Below, piece by piece: positions 11,503 to 21,942 of a DNA stretch of 64,000 bases. The notes under the pieces were generated by a model. The model was given only the letters and a program-made list of their open reading frames with translations. It had not been told where the DNA came from and made no database searches. Position 1 is the first letter of the stretch, and each line of letters begins with the position of its first letter. Position numbers and translations under genes: made by a program. The DNA is from Bretschneidera sinensis. Its lineage: Eukaryota; Streptophyta; Magnoliopsida; Brassicales; Akaniaceae. The stretch is taken from positions 24,661,290 through 24,725,289 of the forward strand of contig CM043705.1 in assembly GCA_023935145.1 (NCBI GenBank), given 5' to 3'.

Positions 11503-13392
11503 TGATAGACCGTTTATTTCGGTCATCAACAAACCCTGCAGAAGATTGTAGTAAAGTGATTAGTAGGGTATCGTTATTGGTCGGGGATTGTAGGTACTCT
11601 ATACTAAAGAGTCATAAAAATAATAAAAAATGATTTGGTTGGTTTAATTAGCAATTTATAAACAAATATAAATCTACATCTATTAACATTACACAAGATT
11701 AGGGGGGTTTTCATGATCTGATTTTTCTTTTTACTAATTTTACTAAGGAAATTAAAGAACAATTATTTACAATTGATTATTTTCTCTCATAATTCAGAAA
11801 ATCAAGTTTGTTAAATGACTAATCAAATTGTTTCAATGTAGACAACAAATTCGTGCCCCAATCACATATCAGAATTGAATCAAAGTGCAAGCCTAAAGAG
11901 ATCATGCACTTTATAAATTCCTTCTTAGATAATCACTAAGCTTAGGAAAAGTCCATCAGCTAGTTATTTTGTTTAAGCAATCAAGTTAATACTCAGCACA
12001 TCCTTACAATTACTTAAACAAATCATTAAGATCAAAAGGAACTGTGATTCAATAACATGTTCCTTATTCCTATGAAAAAGTCCATGGATAAAGAAAATGC
12101 AATTTCCAGAACATTGGCTATTGTTCATAGCTTTTACCACTTTAAATCATACTCCAGATCAATTAGGTGATCGAAAGTGCGATTATGGCTTTAATGATTT
12201 GTAATATCAAAGTTTTCAATATAACAGAACTGAAAATTCAACATATATAATAAAGATCATGAATTCATATGTCTACATATCATGAACAATTCAAAAACAT
12301 CAAAGAATAAATTTGAAAATTAACCAACTCATTGAATTAACAATAATCTCCAATATAAGAATCCAAGGTTGAAACAATTAAAAAAGAATAGCCGTAAGGG
12401 GTACACTTCTTGAACACACTCAAGGAAGCTTGAGATGTTAATGGTGCTGATCCTCACGGCTATTATGATCGATGAAGGAGAACACATTTTGGAAAAGTCC
12501 TAATATGCTCACAATTGGAGATGGAATGGTGGAGTGTTTAAGCCTTTTGCTTCTTGAATTTTGAGTAGAGATGGTTCCAAGAAAAGATGATCCTTTTCAG
12601 CTTACAAACAGCCTATTTATAGAGCTTAGAACAACCCTCTAAGCTTAGGAAAAGCAAGAAAACAATGCTAAAAACAAGCTATGAATCATGCAAGGAAACA
12701 ATCCCTAAAACATGCAAGGAATCAAGGAATGAGCCAAAAGTAAGAAAGAGGAATACAATCCTGAAATTTCAGGATGACCCAACTGGCAGAATTAAAACGG
12801 TCATACCTTCTTCCACACATCTCCAAATGAGCTGAAACTTGTTGTGCTGGAAAGATGACGTCTTGAACTTCAATTTAGACTTACGAAAGTCTCAAAAAGG
12901 ATATCGTTTAGGCCTGTTATGATGGGCCTAAACCCAATAGGCTGTTGCATTCGAATCTTCCTCCACTTTGGGCTTGGACCTTGTACCTTGCTTAGTTGAC
13001 AAGAGATTATGTGATTTTTGTTGGGCAAGCCCACGTTACGTTGGACATACCCATGTCACTAATGGACTCCAATATTCTCTTGTGTTTTGACACATCATCC
13101 AAATAATTCCAAGGTGGAAATTCCCTACAAAGACATAAGAAAATAATAGATAAGGAAAGTTTCCATAATTAGAAAAGTTTCTTAGAATGATAAGACTATT
13201 TTCTCAATCCACTTAGATTTCTTAAAGTAACTAGGAAAACTCATTTTAGCACCTTATTTTACTATTCCCATGTTCACAAGCTTTCTAAATAGTAAGAAAA
13301 GAAACTAAGCTCAAAATAACAAAGTTAAGAGAATTACAAAGCCAAATAGGGTAGGAAATGTATTTAAAAAGTAACACAAAGTGTTCCTATCA
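11503..13392 (-). repeat. E1 5' LTR
   Basis: Partner of 1073-2961. On the minus strand it runs from tgataggaac to cggtctatca. A TATA-like ctataaatag is at 12613-12622. Similarity to the partner is high, with scattered point differences, so insertion is fairly recent but not the youngest in the window. Confidence 0.93.
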
Positions 13393-15204
13393 AATTGACA
13401 ATGACAAGTGCAAGAATCCTGTTAGTCTTGCTAATACCATAACAGAGGTTCAAAGGCAAGAAAAACAAAAGATTTCATCTACACTGCAGAATTAAACCCC
13501 ATCACCAAATCTTAAGTTGTCAGTTGTGAAAATATTACAACTAAACACAGTGAAACTTTGCAAAATGAAACAAGGCTAAAAGTAACTATATGGGGAAACA
13601 ATGTTTAGTAAAATCCAATAAAAGAATAAAATAGGGTAACAAGCAACAACAAACACCAATTATGAAAACGATGTCCACAATTTCTAGGGCGAATAAGATA
13701 AAACCATACAGAAAGCATAAGTAGATAGCAGGAAGCAGGTAAGTGAAATTTGAATAATGTAGAGACAACGTCATTAGAGCAAACACATCATAGTAGTTTG
13801 TGCATAGTTAAACCAGTTAAAGAGAAAATGGGTGTCAGACATGTTTTGAGTAGGAATTTCCCTTTCCAATTAGCTCGTGGAAAAGATTTTATAAAATACC
13901 ACATGTTCTCTTACAACTACTATCATTAAACTCAATTGACTTTGAGTTATTCCTTATAAACTGAAAATTTTGGAAATAATCAGTTTTTAATTTTCTAATA
14001 TAGTCCTTTAGATATCAACAAAATTTTCTAACATAAATATCAAGTCCTTATCCCTTCCTCCCTACCCCCACCCCTACCCCACATCTCTGAGCTTACAACT
14101 GTACATAAGTTGGAGTTCATTCTTAAATCTTGCAATTTTGAGCATTATTTGCTCACTTTCTTCGTCAAGTATGTTCTCAACCCCATTTTTTCTTTTTTTT
14201 ATTTTATTTTCTTATAAATACAGTAAGATCCAAAAATATGATAAAAGATCTTATCATCACTTGATCACTTTTAATGATGATTATAATGAGTGGACATCGA
14301 TACAAGATAGGGACTCTTTTAAGTCCTTAGGCAAGTTGAAGGTGCAAATTTTGACAAGAGCAACCACTACGGTAGAATTTAAAGATTATGAATTTATTTT
14401 TGCCAACCCCTTTGATTATACCTTTTGTCTTTTCTAGTAAGAAATAAGTCCTATTATGCTCATTCACATCAAATTTTTGTCAGTCCTGTCTTTGAGAGTA
14501 TAATTTTCTTGCACTACACTCTATGGTGTCTTCCCAGTCAAAACGTTTCAATTTTCCCACAAATACCCTTAAGTTGTGCATGCTATTTAAAAGAACATGG
14601 ATGTCTCACTCTCTCACATAGACATATATGTAATCTGAGGAATATCTCTAATAAGCATAAACTATGGATTTTTAATTTTTACCATTACGTTCAACTTTCT
14701 TCTTACACCTAAAAACCAATAATTGAACAATTAATACAAAATACCTAAATAGTCATGACCATGCTTATAATTTTTTTCTTTGATAAATAATTCAGCTCAT
14801 AATAGTAATACTTTGTATTTTTGAAAACTGGCTCCAAATGGCATAAAGTTTTGAAACAACCCTTTTGGTAACTTGTAAAATTATTAAATATTAATGAGAA
14901 TGGACAAGTTATACCTTGTTACTGTTTTGTCGAGCAGATGAACCACAAATTCTGCACCAAGAGATGAACAAAATGAATCAAATATTCAATAGCTGGTTGT
15001 TCTCATGTCAGTTTTTGTGTGGGGATGTCCAATATGGGTGGACAACTTCAAGGTTCAAGTATCATTACTGAATCGTGCCGAGAGAATCCAAAAATAAGAA
15101 AACCCAAAAATTACCACACAGAAAATCGGTATGCAAACCAAACCAAGCCTAACATGGTTGTACCAAAATTAGGATATCCACAATTGAAAATTAATCAATC
15201 TTTT

Positions 15205-15229
15205 AGAGAGAGAGAGAGAGAGAGAGAGA
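15205..15229. repeat. (GA)n microsatellite
   Basis: About twelve uninterrupted GA units, followed by more gagaga runs up to 15425. Confidence 0.9.
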
Positions 15230-15554
15230 AAACCTGAACTTGAAAGATAGCTAATGTAAAGGGTATGGTTGAGAACCAGAAAGAGATGAGAGTGTGAGCA
15301 CGATTATTGAGAGTGGGAGAGAGCTTAAGAGCCAGAGAGATATGAGATTGTGAGAATGGGTGCTGAGAGTGAGAGACAAAGTAGGGATTTCAAAGAGAGA
15401 AATGAGGTTTTAGAGAGAGAGAGATGAGATTTCGGACAATAAAGAAATTTTCATTAATGATTTTTTTTTTCAGAAAATTATTTCATTAATCAATAATCTA
15501 GTTTGAATGAGCGCGAGTGATGTGGCGCCTTATTTTTCACTCTATAAGGTTTGA

Positions 15555-15720
15555 AATTATAATAATAAAAATAAATTAAAATTATTATAATAATGATAAT
15601 AATAATTAACTGTATTTTCATCATTATAATAATATTGATAATAATTTCATTTTTATAATTAAATATAATGATCATAGTAATTGTAATAAATATAATTATG
15701 TTAATGATAATAAATAAATT
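15555..15720. repeat. (ATA/ATT)n low-complexity tract
   Basis: Degenerate aataat/attatt trinucleotide-like repeats. Confidence 0.8.
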
Positions 15721-15974
15721 TTAAATTCAATTCTTATCTTGATAGGCTTAAAGAACACCAAACAACCATTTTAAGATTTTTAAAAATTACATAATATTTT
15801 TAAAATTATAAAATAATTAATAAATCAACTTAAATTTCATGAATTTTAATTATAAATTAATTTCATCAACTAACAAATAAATAGTATCACTGACGAACAT
15901 GTGTCCCTCAGTGATAGTCCGGATTGAAAAATCATTATACCGAATGTACGATTAATTTCGCCAAACTATCAAAC

Positions 15975-16046
15975 CTTAAACCCCTAATTAATTGAAACCC
16001 TAAACCATAAACCCTAAACCATTAACCTTAAACCATAAACCCTAAA
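15975..16046 (+). repeat. Degenerate telomere-like CCCTAAA repeats
   Basis: Several units of aaaccctaaacc, interspersed with aaaccataaac and ttaacctt variants, are seen. Only about seven imperfect units are present, so this is a short interstitial tract, not a telomere. Confidence 0.6.
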
Positions 16047-16159
16047 GAAGAAGAGATTGTACTTGAGAAACACTCAAAAGAAGACCTGTAAATCTCTACC
16101 TACAAGTACTCAACTTTTTAATATGGCTCATTTTTGTAAATGTATTATAAAAAATATTA

Positions 16160-16620
16160 GACATCCAGTCGACTGAATGAAACTGTTTAGTCGACTAAAT
16201 ATAGTCCAGTCGACTGAATGGTTTCATTCAGTCACCTGAATGCAGTTCAATCAACTGAATGATATGGTTTAATCGACTAAATATAGTATAGTTGACTAAA
16301 TGGTTTCATTTAGTCGAATGAATACAGTCAATCAACTTAATGATATGGTTTAGTCGATTAAATTGAATCCTTCAGTCAACTATATATCCTAATCCATTCA
16401 ATTGAATCAAATCATTCAGTTGACTGATACACACTTGCTTCTACAACTGAACTTTCTGCCACTTTATAAGTCGACTGAAGATATTCATCTAGTCTAATGA
16501 ATAATGTCATCCAGTCGACTGAATTAACTTCTTCAATCGACTACATCAGAAGCCACTTTTAAACTCAACTCTCTGCCAATATTTTAATCGACTGAACATA
16601 CCCGTCCAGTCGACTGAAAA
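16160..16620 (+). repeat. Array of palindromic word TTCAGTCGACTGAA upstream of the env-like gene
   Basis: Roughly twenty variants of cagtcgactgaatg/tttagtcgactaaat occur, with spacing mostly 15-40 bp. The most regular part is 16165-16300; the right part is more diverged and mixed with phrases such as actctctgccaatatttt. The same word fills 548-832 and 20368-20555. It ends about 170 bp upstream of a TATA-like box at 16795. Confidence 0.8.
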
Positions 16621-16792
16621 CATGATTTTTCCAGATTTTAATATTTTCATAATTTTTTTTAAAAGCTCCATTAAAACCCTTTCGAAGCTTAAACCCTCAA
16701 AACATTGAGATCTTCAAAATCTCCATTAATTCTTCCACCAAATCCCCTTTTATTATTCGAAATCATTACTCATTCCTTAAAATGACTTATTT

Positions 16793-16805
16793 TCTCTATA
16801 AAATC
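16793..16805 (+). promoter_or_regulatory. TATA-like box upstream of the env-like gene
   Basis: The string ctctataaaatcttc is followed by an A/T then C/T-rich leader (cttctctctctccttcg at about 16853-16870) and the ATG at 17031. The spacing of about 230 bp from TATA to ATG fits an independent transcript. This is inference; splicing of a longer RNA is the alternative. Confidence 0.5.
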
Positions 16806-17030
16806 TTCACATTTTGAATTTCAATTTTCGAAATCTCTAAGACAGCAGAAACACTTCTCTCTCTCCTTCGTCAGATTTTGACGAAATCAGTGTTTTCACT
16901 TCCTTATCTCATCATGATAACGTCTTAAAACTCAATTACCCACCCTTTCTTCCCTTAATTTGAATCCTAAAATCCTCTCCCTTCTAAAAACCCGTATCTC
17001 TTGGTTTCTTACCATTTTTCTCTATCCTTT

Positions 17031-18358
17031 ATGGCTGACCGACCCAAGCAGTTCAAGATGGTATACTCGGGTCCGGATAATCCAACTTCTCGGAAGCACA
17101 AGGTTGTCGCTAGAGAAAAAGGAAAATCTAAAAAAGGTGAAGGGAGCCAACCTCCAAGGGATGACCCTCCAATGGACCACCTCAACAACTTTCACTTTCG
17201 AGATGCTTATGCTAAGGAGAGGTATGTCACTACCATATGGACTAAGTCCATTATGCCTAGTAGAGTCGTAGATTTTTCCACCCTTAGCTTCAACAATTTC
17301 AATCTTAGACCTCTCTTTTATAGGCATGATTAGATTGATCTAGTCACTTTTCATGAAATTTTTTATCCTAGGCTAATTCATCAATTCTATGCAAATTTAA
17401 GATAGTTTTCACTCTCATCAACTAGGTTTTCTACCATTTTCATGGGACACGAGCTCACTGTCACTTCCAGTGTCCTTCATGACATCCTAAAGTTATCCAA
17501 TGAAGGGATGAGATGGATAGGAGATGGGTGGCCCGATGATTTTGACTATCAGGAGGCCTTTCGAGTTATTAAAAGGGATAAAAATTATATTTACCAAAGT
17601 TAAACCTATAACACTTATCCTAACCTTACTCTAGACTCTAGGATCCTAAACCTAGTCGTCAACTGGACTTTAAACCTACGATTAGGCAGCCAAAACTGTC
17701 TCTCCAAATTAGACATCCTCCTGATCTACTGCCTTAAGACAAGCATCCCTTTTACTCTCCACCCACTCATCCTTAGTAATATGGTAGTAGGGCACAATAG
17801 TGATATCAGTGTCCTTCCTTATGGCATGATCATAACCTTGCTCCTAAAGCACTTTGGTGTACCTCTTCTTGAGTCTGAGGCACAAAAACTTGACTCCAAA
17901 TATGTCATCGACATTTTCTCTCTAAAAAAGATGGGGTGCATGATTCGATATCACATGGTCTTCTCTAAGCTTGGAAAGAACATGCAAATTGGAAATTAAC
18001 CACTCGAGGAGGATGCACCCGCATCCGAGGCTCTTAGGAGGACTCCACCGAGACCAGAAAGCACAAGGCACTTAGGAAGCTCTCAGGAAGCTATCCTTGA
18101 AGCTTTGTCAGGCCTTCATCTCTATGACCAGTATGTAGCAAGCTGCTGAGGCCAAGCTTGAGGAGCTCAAGGCTAGAGTACATGCTGATCTTGTTGACTT
18201 GAGGACTGGTCTTTATGCTGTATATGATGATCTATCATCCTTCAGAGCTAACTCACAGGGTACTATGGATGACCTACGCGATCAGATTTGAGATGTTCAG
18301 GACCACCTTCGAGCATCCCAATTCCCTCCCCTACTTCTTCCAGATGATAGGCACTAGT
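17031..18358 (+). pseudogene. Env-like / putative plant transposon protein, broken
   Basis: Starts MADRPKQFKMVYSGP with a basic, disordered N-terminus. The central part reads KERYVTTIWTKSIMPSR ... IFYPRLIHQFYANLR and then LPYGMIITLLLKHFGVPL, the pattern of the 'putative plant transposon protein' family found in env-like ORFs of plant retroelements and isolated copies. The 3' part (18130-18350) is heptad-like (EAKLEELKARV, FRANSQGTMDDL), probably a coiled coil. In-frame stops lie at about 17331, 17402, 17600 and 17997, and a frame change lies near 18130. I chose the second ATG (17031) because a similar MADRP-type start follows the leader; an upstream ATG exists at 17001. The role of this family is unknown. 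Confidence 0.7.
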
Positions 18359-19091
18359 CTATGGTTTCTTCATTGGGATTAGTAGCCATTTGAAGCAACT
18401 AAAAATTTATATTTTTTCTTATTTTATGTAATCTTGAAAGTTTGGGGTTTATGTTAGAAAATATGCGATTGACATGTTAAAGAATATGGTGGTATTGTTA
18501 TTGTTTATGAAGGTCTAGGAAGTAATTTGTGTTAGTGGAATGTGATTAATATATTTTTGGATTATGTTGAAACAAAGGATTATTGTGTTTGAGTTTTTTC
18601 CAATTTGGTTATTGGTTGGTGCTTATCTTGTTATTAGTTTTGCCTTAGTTACTGTTATTGTGAGTTGGTTGTGTTGATTTTAGTAGTATGATAATATGGT
18701 TAGATCAGATGATCTTTATTTTCTTTCCTTCTTTGCTTAGCTGTTACTGTGTTTGATTGAGGCATCTATATGATGCTGATTATTTTTTGAAAGGCAATAA
18801 CAATTAGTTTATTGATGAATTAAAACTGAGTACAGATTTGGACATTCCTTTATTCACTATACCAGAAGCAAAGAACAAGCTTATTTTGGTTTATGCACCT
18901 CGTATGCACACATAGCATTATAAAATAGTAATAAAATACACTTGTATCCCAAATTCCTGCAATCTTAAGCACTAGCTGTAATCTAACCATAACCATAATC
19001 AATCCCAATATAGAATAAATCAGCATCCCATGACCAACATCAAGTGCAATGCGTTTAAATCACCATTAATATCAATAGTGTATATGATGTA
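18359..19091 (+). other. 3' region of the env-like gene
   Basis: T-rich, non-coding. It contains runs such as aaagtttggggtttatg (18437-18453) that are polypurine-like. No gene seen. Confidence 0.5.
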
Positions 19092-19970
19092 TGTTGGGAA
19101 TTTGTCAAAGAATTAAACAGTTGAAGTGTTCAGCATCAGGTCTGGTTGTGCACCGTGGCCCAGCCTTGGGCGCCACAGCCTCCAGCATGCCCAGAATACC
19201 TCCCCGCCAGGCTGTGCCATAGCTCAGCCTTGGGCATTGCGACCTCCAGCAGATGGTGGAAGTTTGCTCTATTGTGCGCCGCAGTCTGCCCTGTTCTGAG
19301 CCGCGACTCCAGGCATACCTGACACCAATTCTTTAGCACTTTGAGATGGTGTGTGGGACTTGGTTAAAACATTCAGGATTAATTAGACTCTTAGAGAGCC
19401 ATGAGTCTTTGGTTATTGAGATCTAAGGGTTGAAATTGATCTCAAAGATTGGATGAGGTAGTTGTTGCTCTATATAAAGGGTTATATAGGAGCAATAACA
19501 ACAAGACATATGAATGCAAGTGTGAGAGTACAAAGACACAAAACACACAGGAGAGACTCATTCAAGAGAGGCTGGTTGTTTAGAGAGATAGACTCTCAAA
19601 CCTTTAGAGGTGTTTCTAGTGAGAGAGAGTAGTCAAGATTGGGGATTCAAGGGCTTTGTAATTGGAATTTTCTTAGGGAAAATTCCAAGAAAACACTTAG
19701 TTCTTATCACTTTCTTTTCTCTTCTTTCATTCTTCAAGAACAAGAGGGTTCTTGGAGGGATGTTGCTGTAATTGTAAGAACTCCATTGATTTAGTGCAGA
19801 GAGCTCGGAGGAGCTCACGGGGATGTAAGCACATTCCCGAACCTCGATAACAATTGCTTGTGTTTTCTCTTTTATGGTTTGATTGTTGTTTCTGTTTGTA
19901 CAAATCATTATGGATTTGCGTGTTTGGAAAGATTACAGCCTAGGATTCTTCAAGAGGTGATTTTCCAACA
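19092..19970 (+). mobile_element. Solo LTR, Ty1/copia-type
   Basis: It starts tgttgggaat and ends ttttccaaca. Flanks are atgta (19087-19091) and attta (19971-19975), a likely target duplication with one mismatch. A TATA-like ctatataaagg is at 19470-19480. The 3' half matches the solo LTR at 9695-10702 (gagctcacggggatgtaagc, cgaacctcgataacaattgc), but the 5' half carries a different G+C-rich repeat (cagccttgggc ... cacagcctccagc, 19140-19320). So the two are related families with different U3 regions. Confidence 0.85.
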
Positions 19971-20281
19971 ATTTACTTAAAAGTTGGTTGTGATAGGTTG
20001 TAGCAATGTTCATGGGAGTTTTTTTATGCACTTTTTTCAACATGATGTAGGGGTTTGAATGTTCTATTTTTATGGCTAAAATTGGTGTGGGGAGCATTAC
20101 TCCATTCTTATTTAGAACTTTCCAAAATTACTGAAAAAATAATTTATTCTTGGTTGGATTTTTTTTTAAACTTCTTGCAGGTTGGTTTTATCCTAAAATA
20201 GAGGAGACTTTATCCATTTTTCTTAAAAAACCCAACACTTAGATTTTAAAACTGTTTTTATCATTATGGTTTTATCATCAT
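19971..20281 (+). other. Non-coding 3' region continuing to the polypurine tract
   Basis: T-rich and ORF-free; it continues the untranslated region interrupted by the solo LTR. Confidence 0.5.
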
Positions 20282-20295
20282 AAAAAAAAGGGAGA
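20282..20295 (+). promoter_or_regulatory. Polypurine tract
   Basis: aaaaaaaagggaga followed by ttgttgaccc. A/G-run then TGTTG is the usual junction between polypurine tract and 3' LTR in plant retroelements, especially copia types. It places the env-like gene upstream in a plus-strand element. Confidence 0.6.
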
Positions 20296-20296
20296 T

Positions 20297-20580
20297 TGTT
20301 GACCCTTATTTGATTTTAATTTTAAATTAGAAAATTATTTTAAAAACAAAAAACTCTGTTCCATGACATCCAATCGACTGAATGGTTTTGTTTAGTCTAC
20401 TAAATAATTTCATTCAGTCGATTGAATGATATGATTTAGTTGACTGAATGGTTTCATTCAATTGACTGAATGGTTTCATCCAGTCGACCGAATGAAGAAC
20501 AGAAAGTTTCCTTCATTTAACCAGTCGACTGAATAAACCATACAGTCGACTGAATGATAGCCATAACTTATATATTATAT
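20297..20580 (+). repeat. 3' LTR start of the env-bearing element (truncated)
   Basis: Begins tgttgaccctta after the polypurine tract. It contains eight copies of the TTCAGTCGACTGAA-type word at 20368-20555. After 20580 the sequence changes into CACTA-like hairpin repeats, so the LTR is cut or invaded there. The left LTR and pol of this element were not found. Confidence 0.5.
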
Positions 20581-20599
20581 AATTAATTATATTAAAATT

Positions 20600-21084
20600 A
20601 TTAAAGTATATACATGATCTATACTTACGGATTACAAATCCGTCAGTATATACGTGCTTTGTACTTACGGAGTTTTAATCCATAAGTATAGATCATGATC
20701 TATACTTATGGATTTTTAATCCGTACGTATAGATTATGATCTATACTAATGGATATTTAATCCGTAAGAATATGTCTGTAGTGACAAAAATTTTAATCCG
20801 TCAATATAGCTTATATATACAGTGATGGATTAAAAATCAGTAAGTACAGATCACGATCTACACTTGCAAATTAAAAAACCATTAGTATAGCTATGACTTG
20901 TTCTTCAGATTTTTAGTCCGTCAATGTATATGTGAGCTATATAGTGACGATAGTTTAAATCCATTAGTATAACTCTAAGTTATACTTATGACGTTTAAAT
21001 CTGTCGGTATAGACCGAATATACTGATGGAGTTTAAATCCTTCAGTATAGTCATCCATCAGTAAATTGCATTTTTTTTGTAGTG
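20600..21084. mobile_element. CACTA-like terminus with hairpin subterminal repeats
   Basis: About eleven units of roughly 40 bp, each able to fold (for example cttacggattacaaatccgtcag), are followed by gcattttttttgtagtg ending at 21084. Read on the minus strand, the end is CACTACAAAAAAAATGC, the expected terminal inverted repeat of a plant CACTA element. Subterminal repeats are the usual transposase-binding arrays. The opposite terminus is not found here. The TNP2-like fragment at the left edge has the matching orientation and could belong to the same element, now split by later insertions. Confidence 0.65.
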
Positions 21085-21179
21085 AATCAATAGTGTTTGT
21101 AAGGATTAAAACATATAAAGTATCAATTAAAATCTAATTGTTGAAAAAGGTGAGAAAATCGAGTGAAAGTCATCAAGTG

Positions 21180-21425
21180 TCTGGTTCATAGTCAACTGTC
21201 ACTTATGGACAGTCGATTGTGCTAAGGAAAAATCAAGACAGAAACTTTAGAAAGTCAACTGTGGCTTACCCATAGTCAATTATCATTAGGACTGAAACTT
21301 TTGGCAATTGACTATAGTCTACCTAGTCGAGTGTCATCAAGATAAAAAGTTTCGGTAGTCGACTGTGGTAAGGACAGAAAGTTTTCACAGTTGACTATAG
21401 CTTACCTATAGTCGACTATCACTCA
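21180..21425 (+). repeat. Array of a second palindromic word, CATAGTCGACTGTG type
   Basis: About nine variants such as agtcgactgtgg, tagtcgactatc and acagtcgattgtg occur at spacings of 15-40 bp, separated by phrases including gacagaaagtttt. The core GTCGAC is shared with the TTCAGTCGACTGAA word, but the arms differ (TGTG/CATA instead of TGAA/TTCA). Confidence 0.7.
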
Positions 21426-21942
21426 AATTTGTCATATTTTCACATAAATGCCCTGAATCACTTCCAAATCAAATCAAAACCATTATTAAAGTAAATATAA
21501 AGTTGTTGACAATGTAATTAGCATGAAATATGATTTTAGAGAAAAAATTAGCCCATTGACTTTAAGACTAAAATCATGTCCTATTGTTTTGGTGTGGCTA
21601 ATACAAAGTACGTCCCAGTATGAGAGAGTTTCATGGATTTAGTTGAAAGCATAGCCTCCAAAGTGACCTTTTTCAGTTGGATTTTTGGAATATCACTCCT
21701 ATACAATAGTGGGATATTGATTCTAGTGTATGATTATACACTTAAAGGTGATAATTGTGTATTGGAATTGAGAGGGTCACATAGGAAGTATATAATTAAG
21801 AAGTGACTGACATAAGTTGTCTATACACCCAAAGATTTTAGATTTGTGAAGGTTGAAATAGATTTTCATGGCCGTTATTATGTGGGGGGTTTCATAATTG
21901 CATGTCATGAATTCTTCCCAAAGGTGCTTACACAATGATATG
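21426..21942. other. Unassigned DNA
   Basis: No gene, repeat or element end recognised. Confidence 0.5.

Larger units (their letters stand above)
1073..13392 (-). mobile_element. E1: full-length Athila-like Ty3/gypsy retrotransposon
   Basis: Two long LTRs of about 1.89 kb flank a gag-pol region read on the minus strand. LTRs begin TG and end CA in the element's own orientation. A primer-binding site resembling the complement of tRNA-Asp lies two bases inside the 5' LTR, and a G-rich polypurine tract abuts the 3' LTR. Flanking bases gattg (1068-1072) and aattg (13393-13397) look like a target-site duplication with one change. No env-like ORF is seen between pol and the 3' LTR. Gag carries a solo LTR and pol carries stops and frameshifts, so the element is dead. 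LTR length, primer type and gag/integrase sequence fit the Athila lineage. Confidence 0.9.
13393..16130. other. Unassigned A+T-rich DNA right of E1
   Basis: No gene is recognised. It is continuous with 366-1072 if E1 is removed. It contains a C-rich run (14040-14090), short unconvincing ORFs (13586-13786 minus, 14138-14712 plus), a (GA)n tract, a purine-rich stretch at 15240-15430 that looks like a pyrimidine-rich leader on the minus strand, an AT-rich tract, a small inverted pair around 15890-15925 (cactgacgaac ... ctcagtgat), and telomere-like repeats at 15975-16046. It might be the 5' region of the CACTA element at the left edge; this is a guess. Confidence 0.4.

Noticed and set aside
14138..14712. 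Two plus-strand ORFs of about 95-99 codons
   Set aside because: Low-complexity composition, no family pattern and no upstream signals; likely chance ORFs in A+T-rich DNA.
15240..15430. 5' leader of a host gene on the minus strand
   Set aside because: Pyrimidine-rich on the minus strand, but no coding exon follows downstream that I can recognise.
15975..16046. Telomere
   Set aside because: Only a few degenerate units in the middle of the window.
16160..16620. CRISPR-like array
   Set aside because: Palindromic words with short spacers, but spacing is irregular, words vary, spacers repeat, there are no cas genes and the context is plant nuclear.
21180..21425. microRNA precursor
   Set aside because: Many small palindromes but no single long imperfect hairpin visible by eye; not supported without folding.
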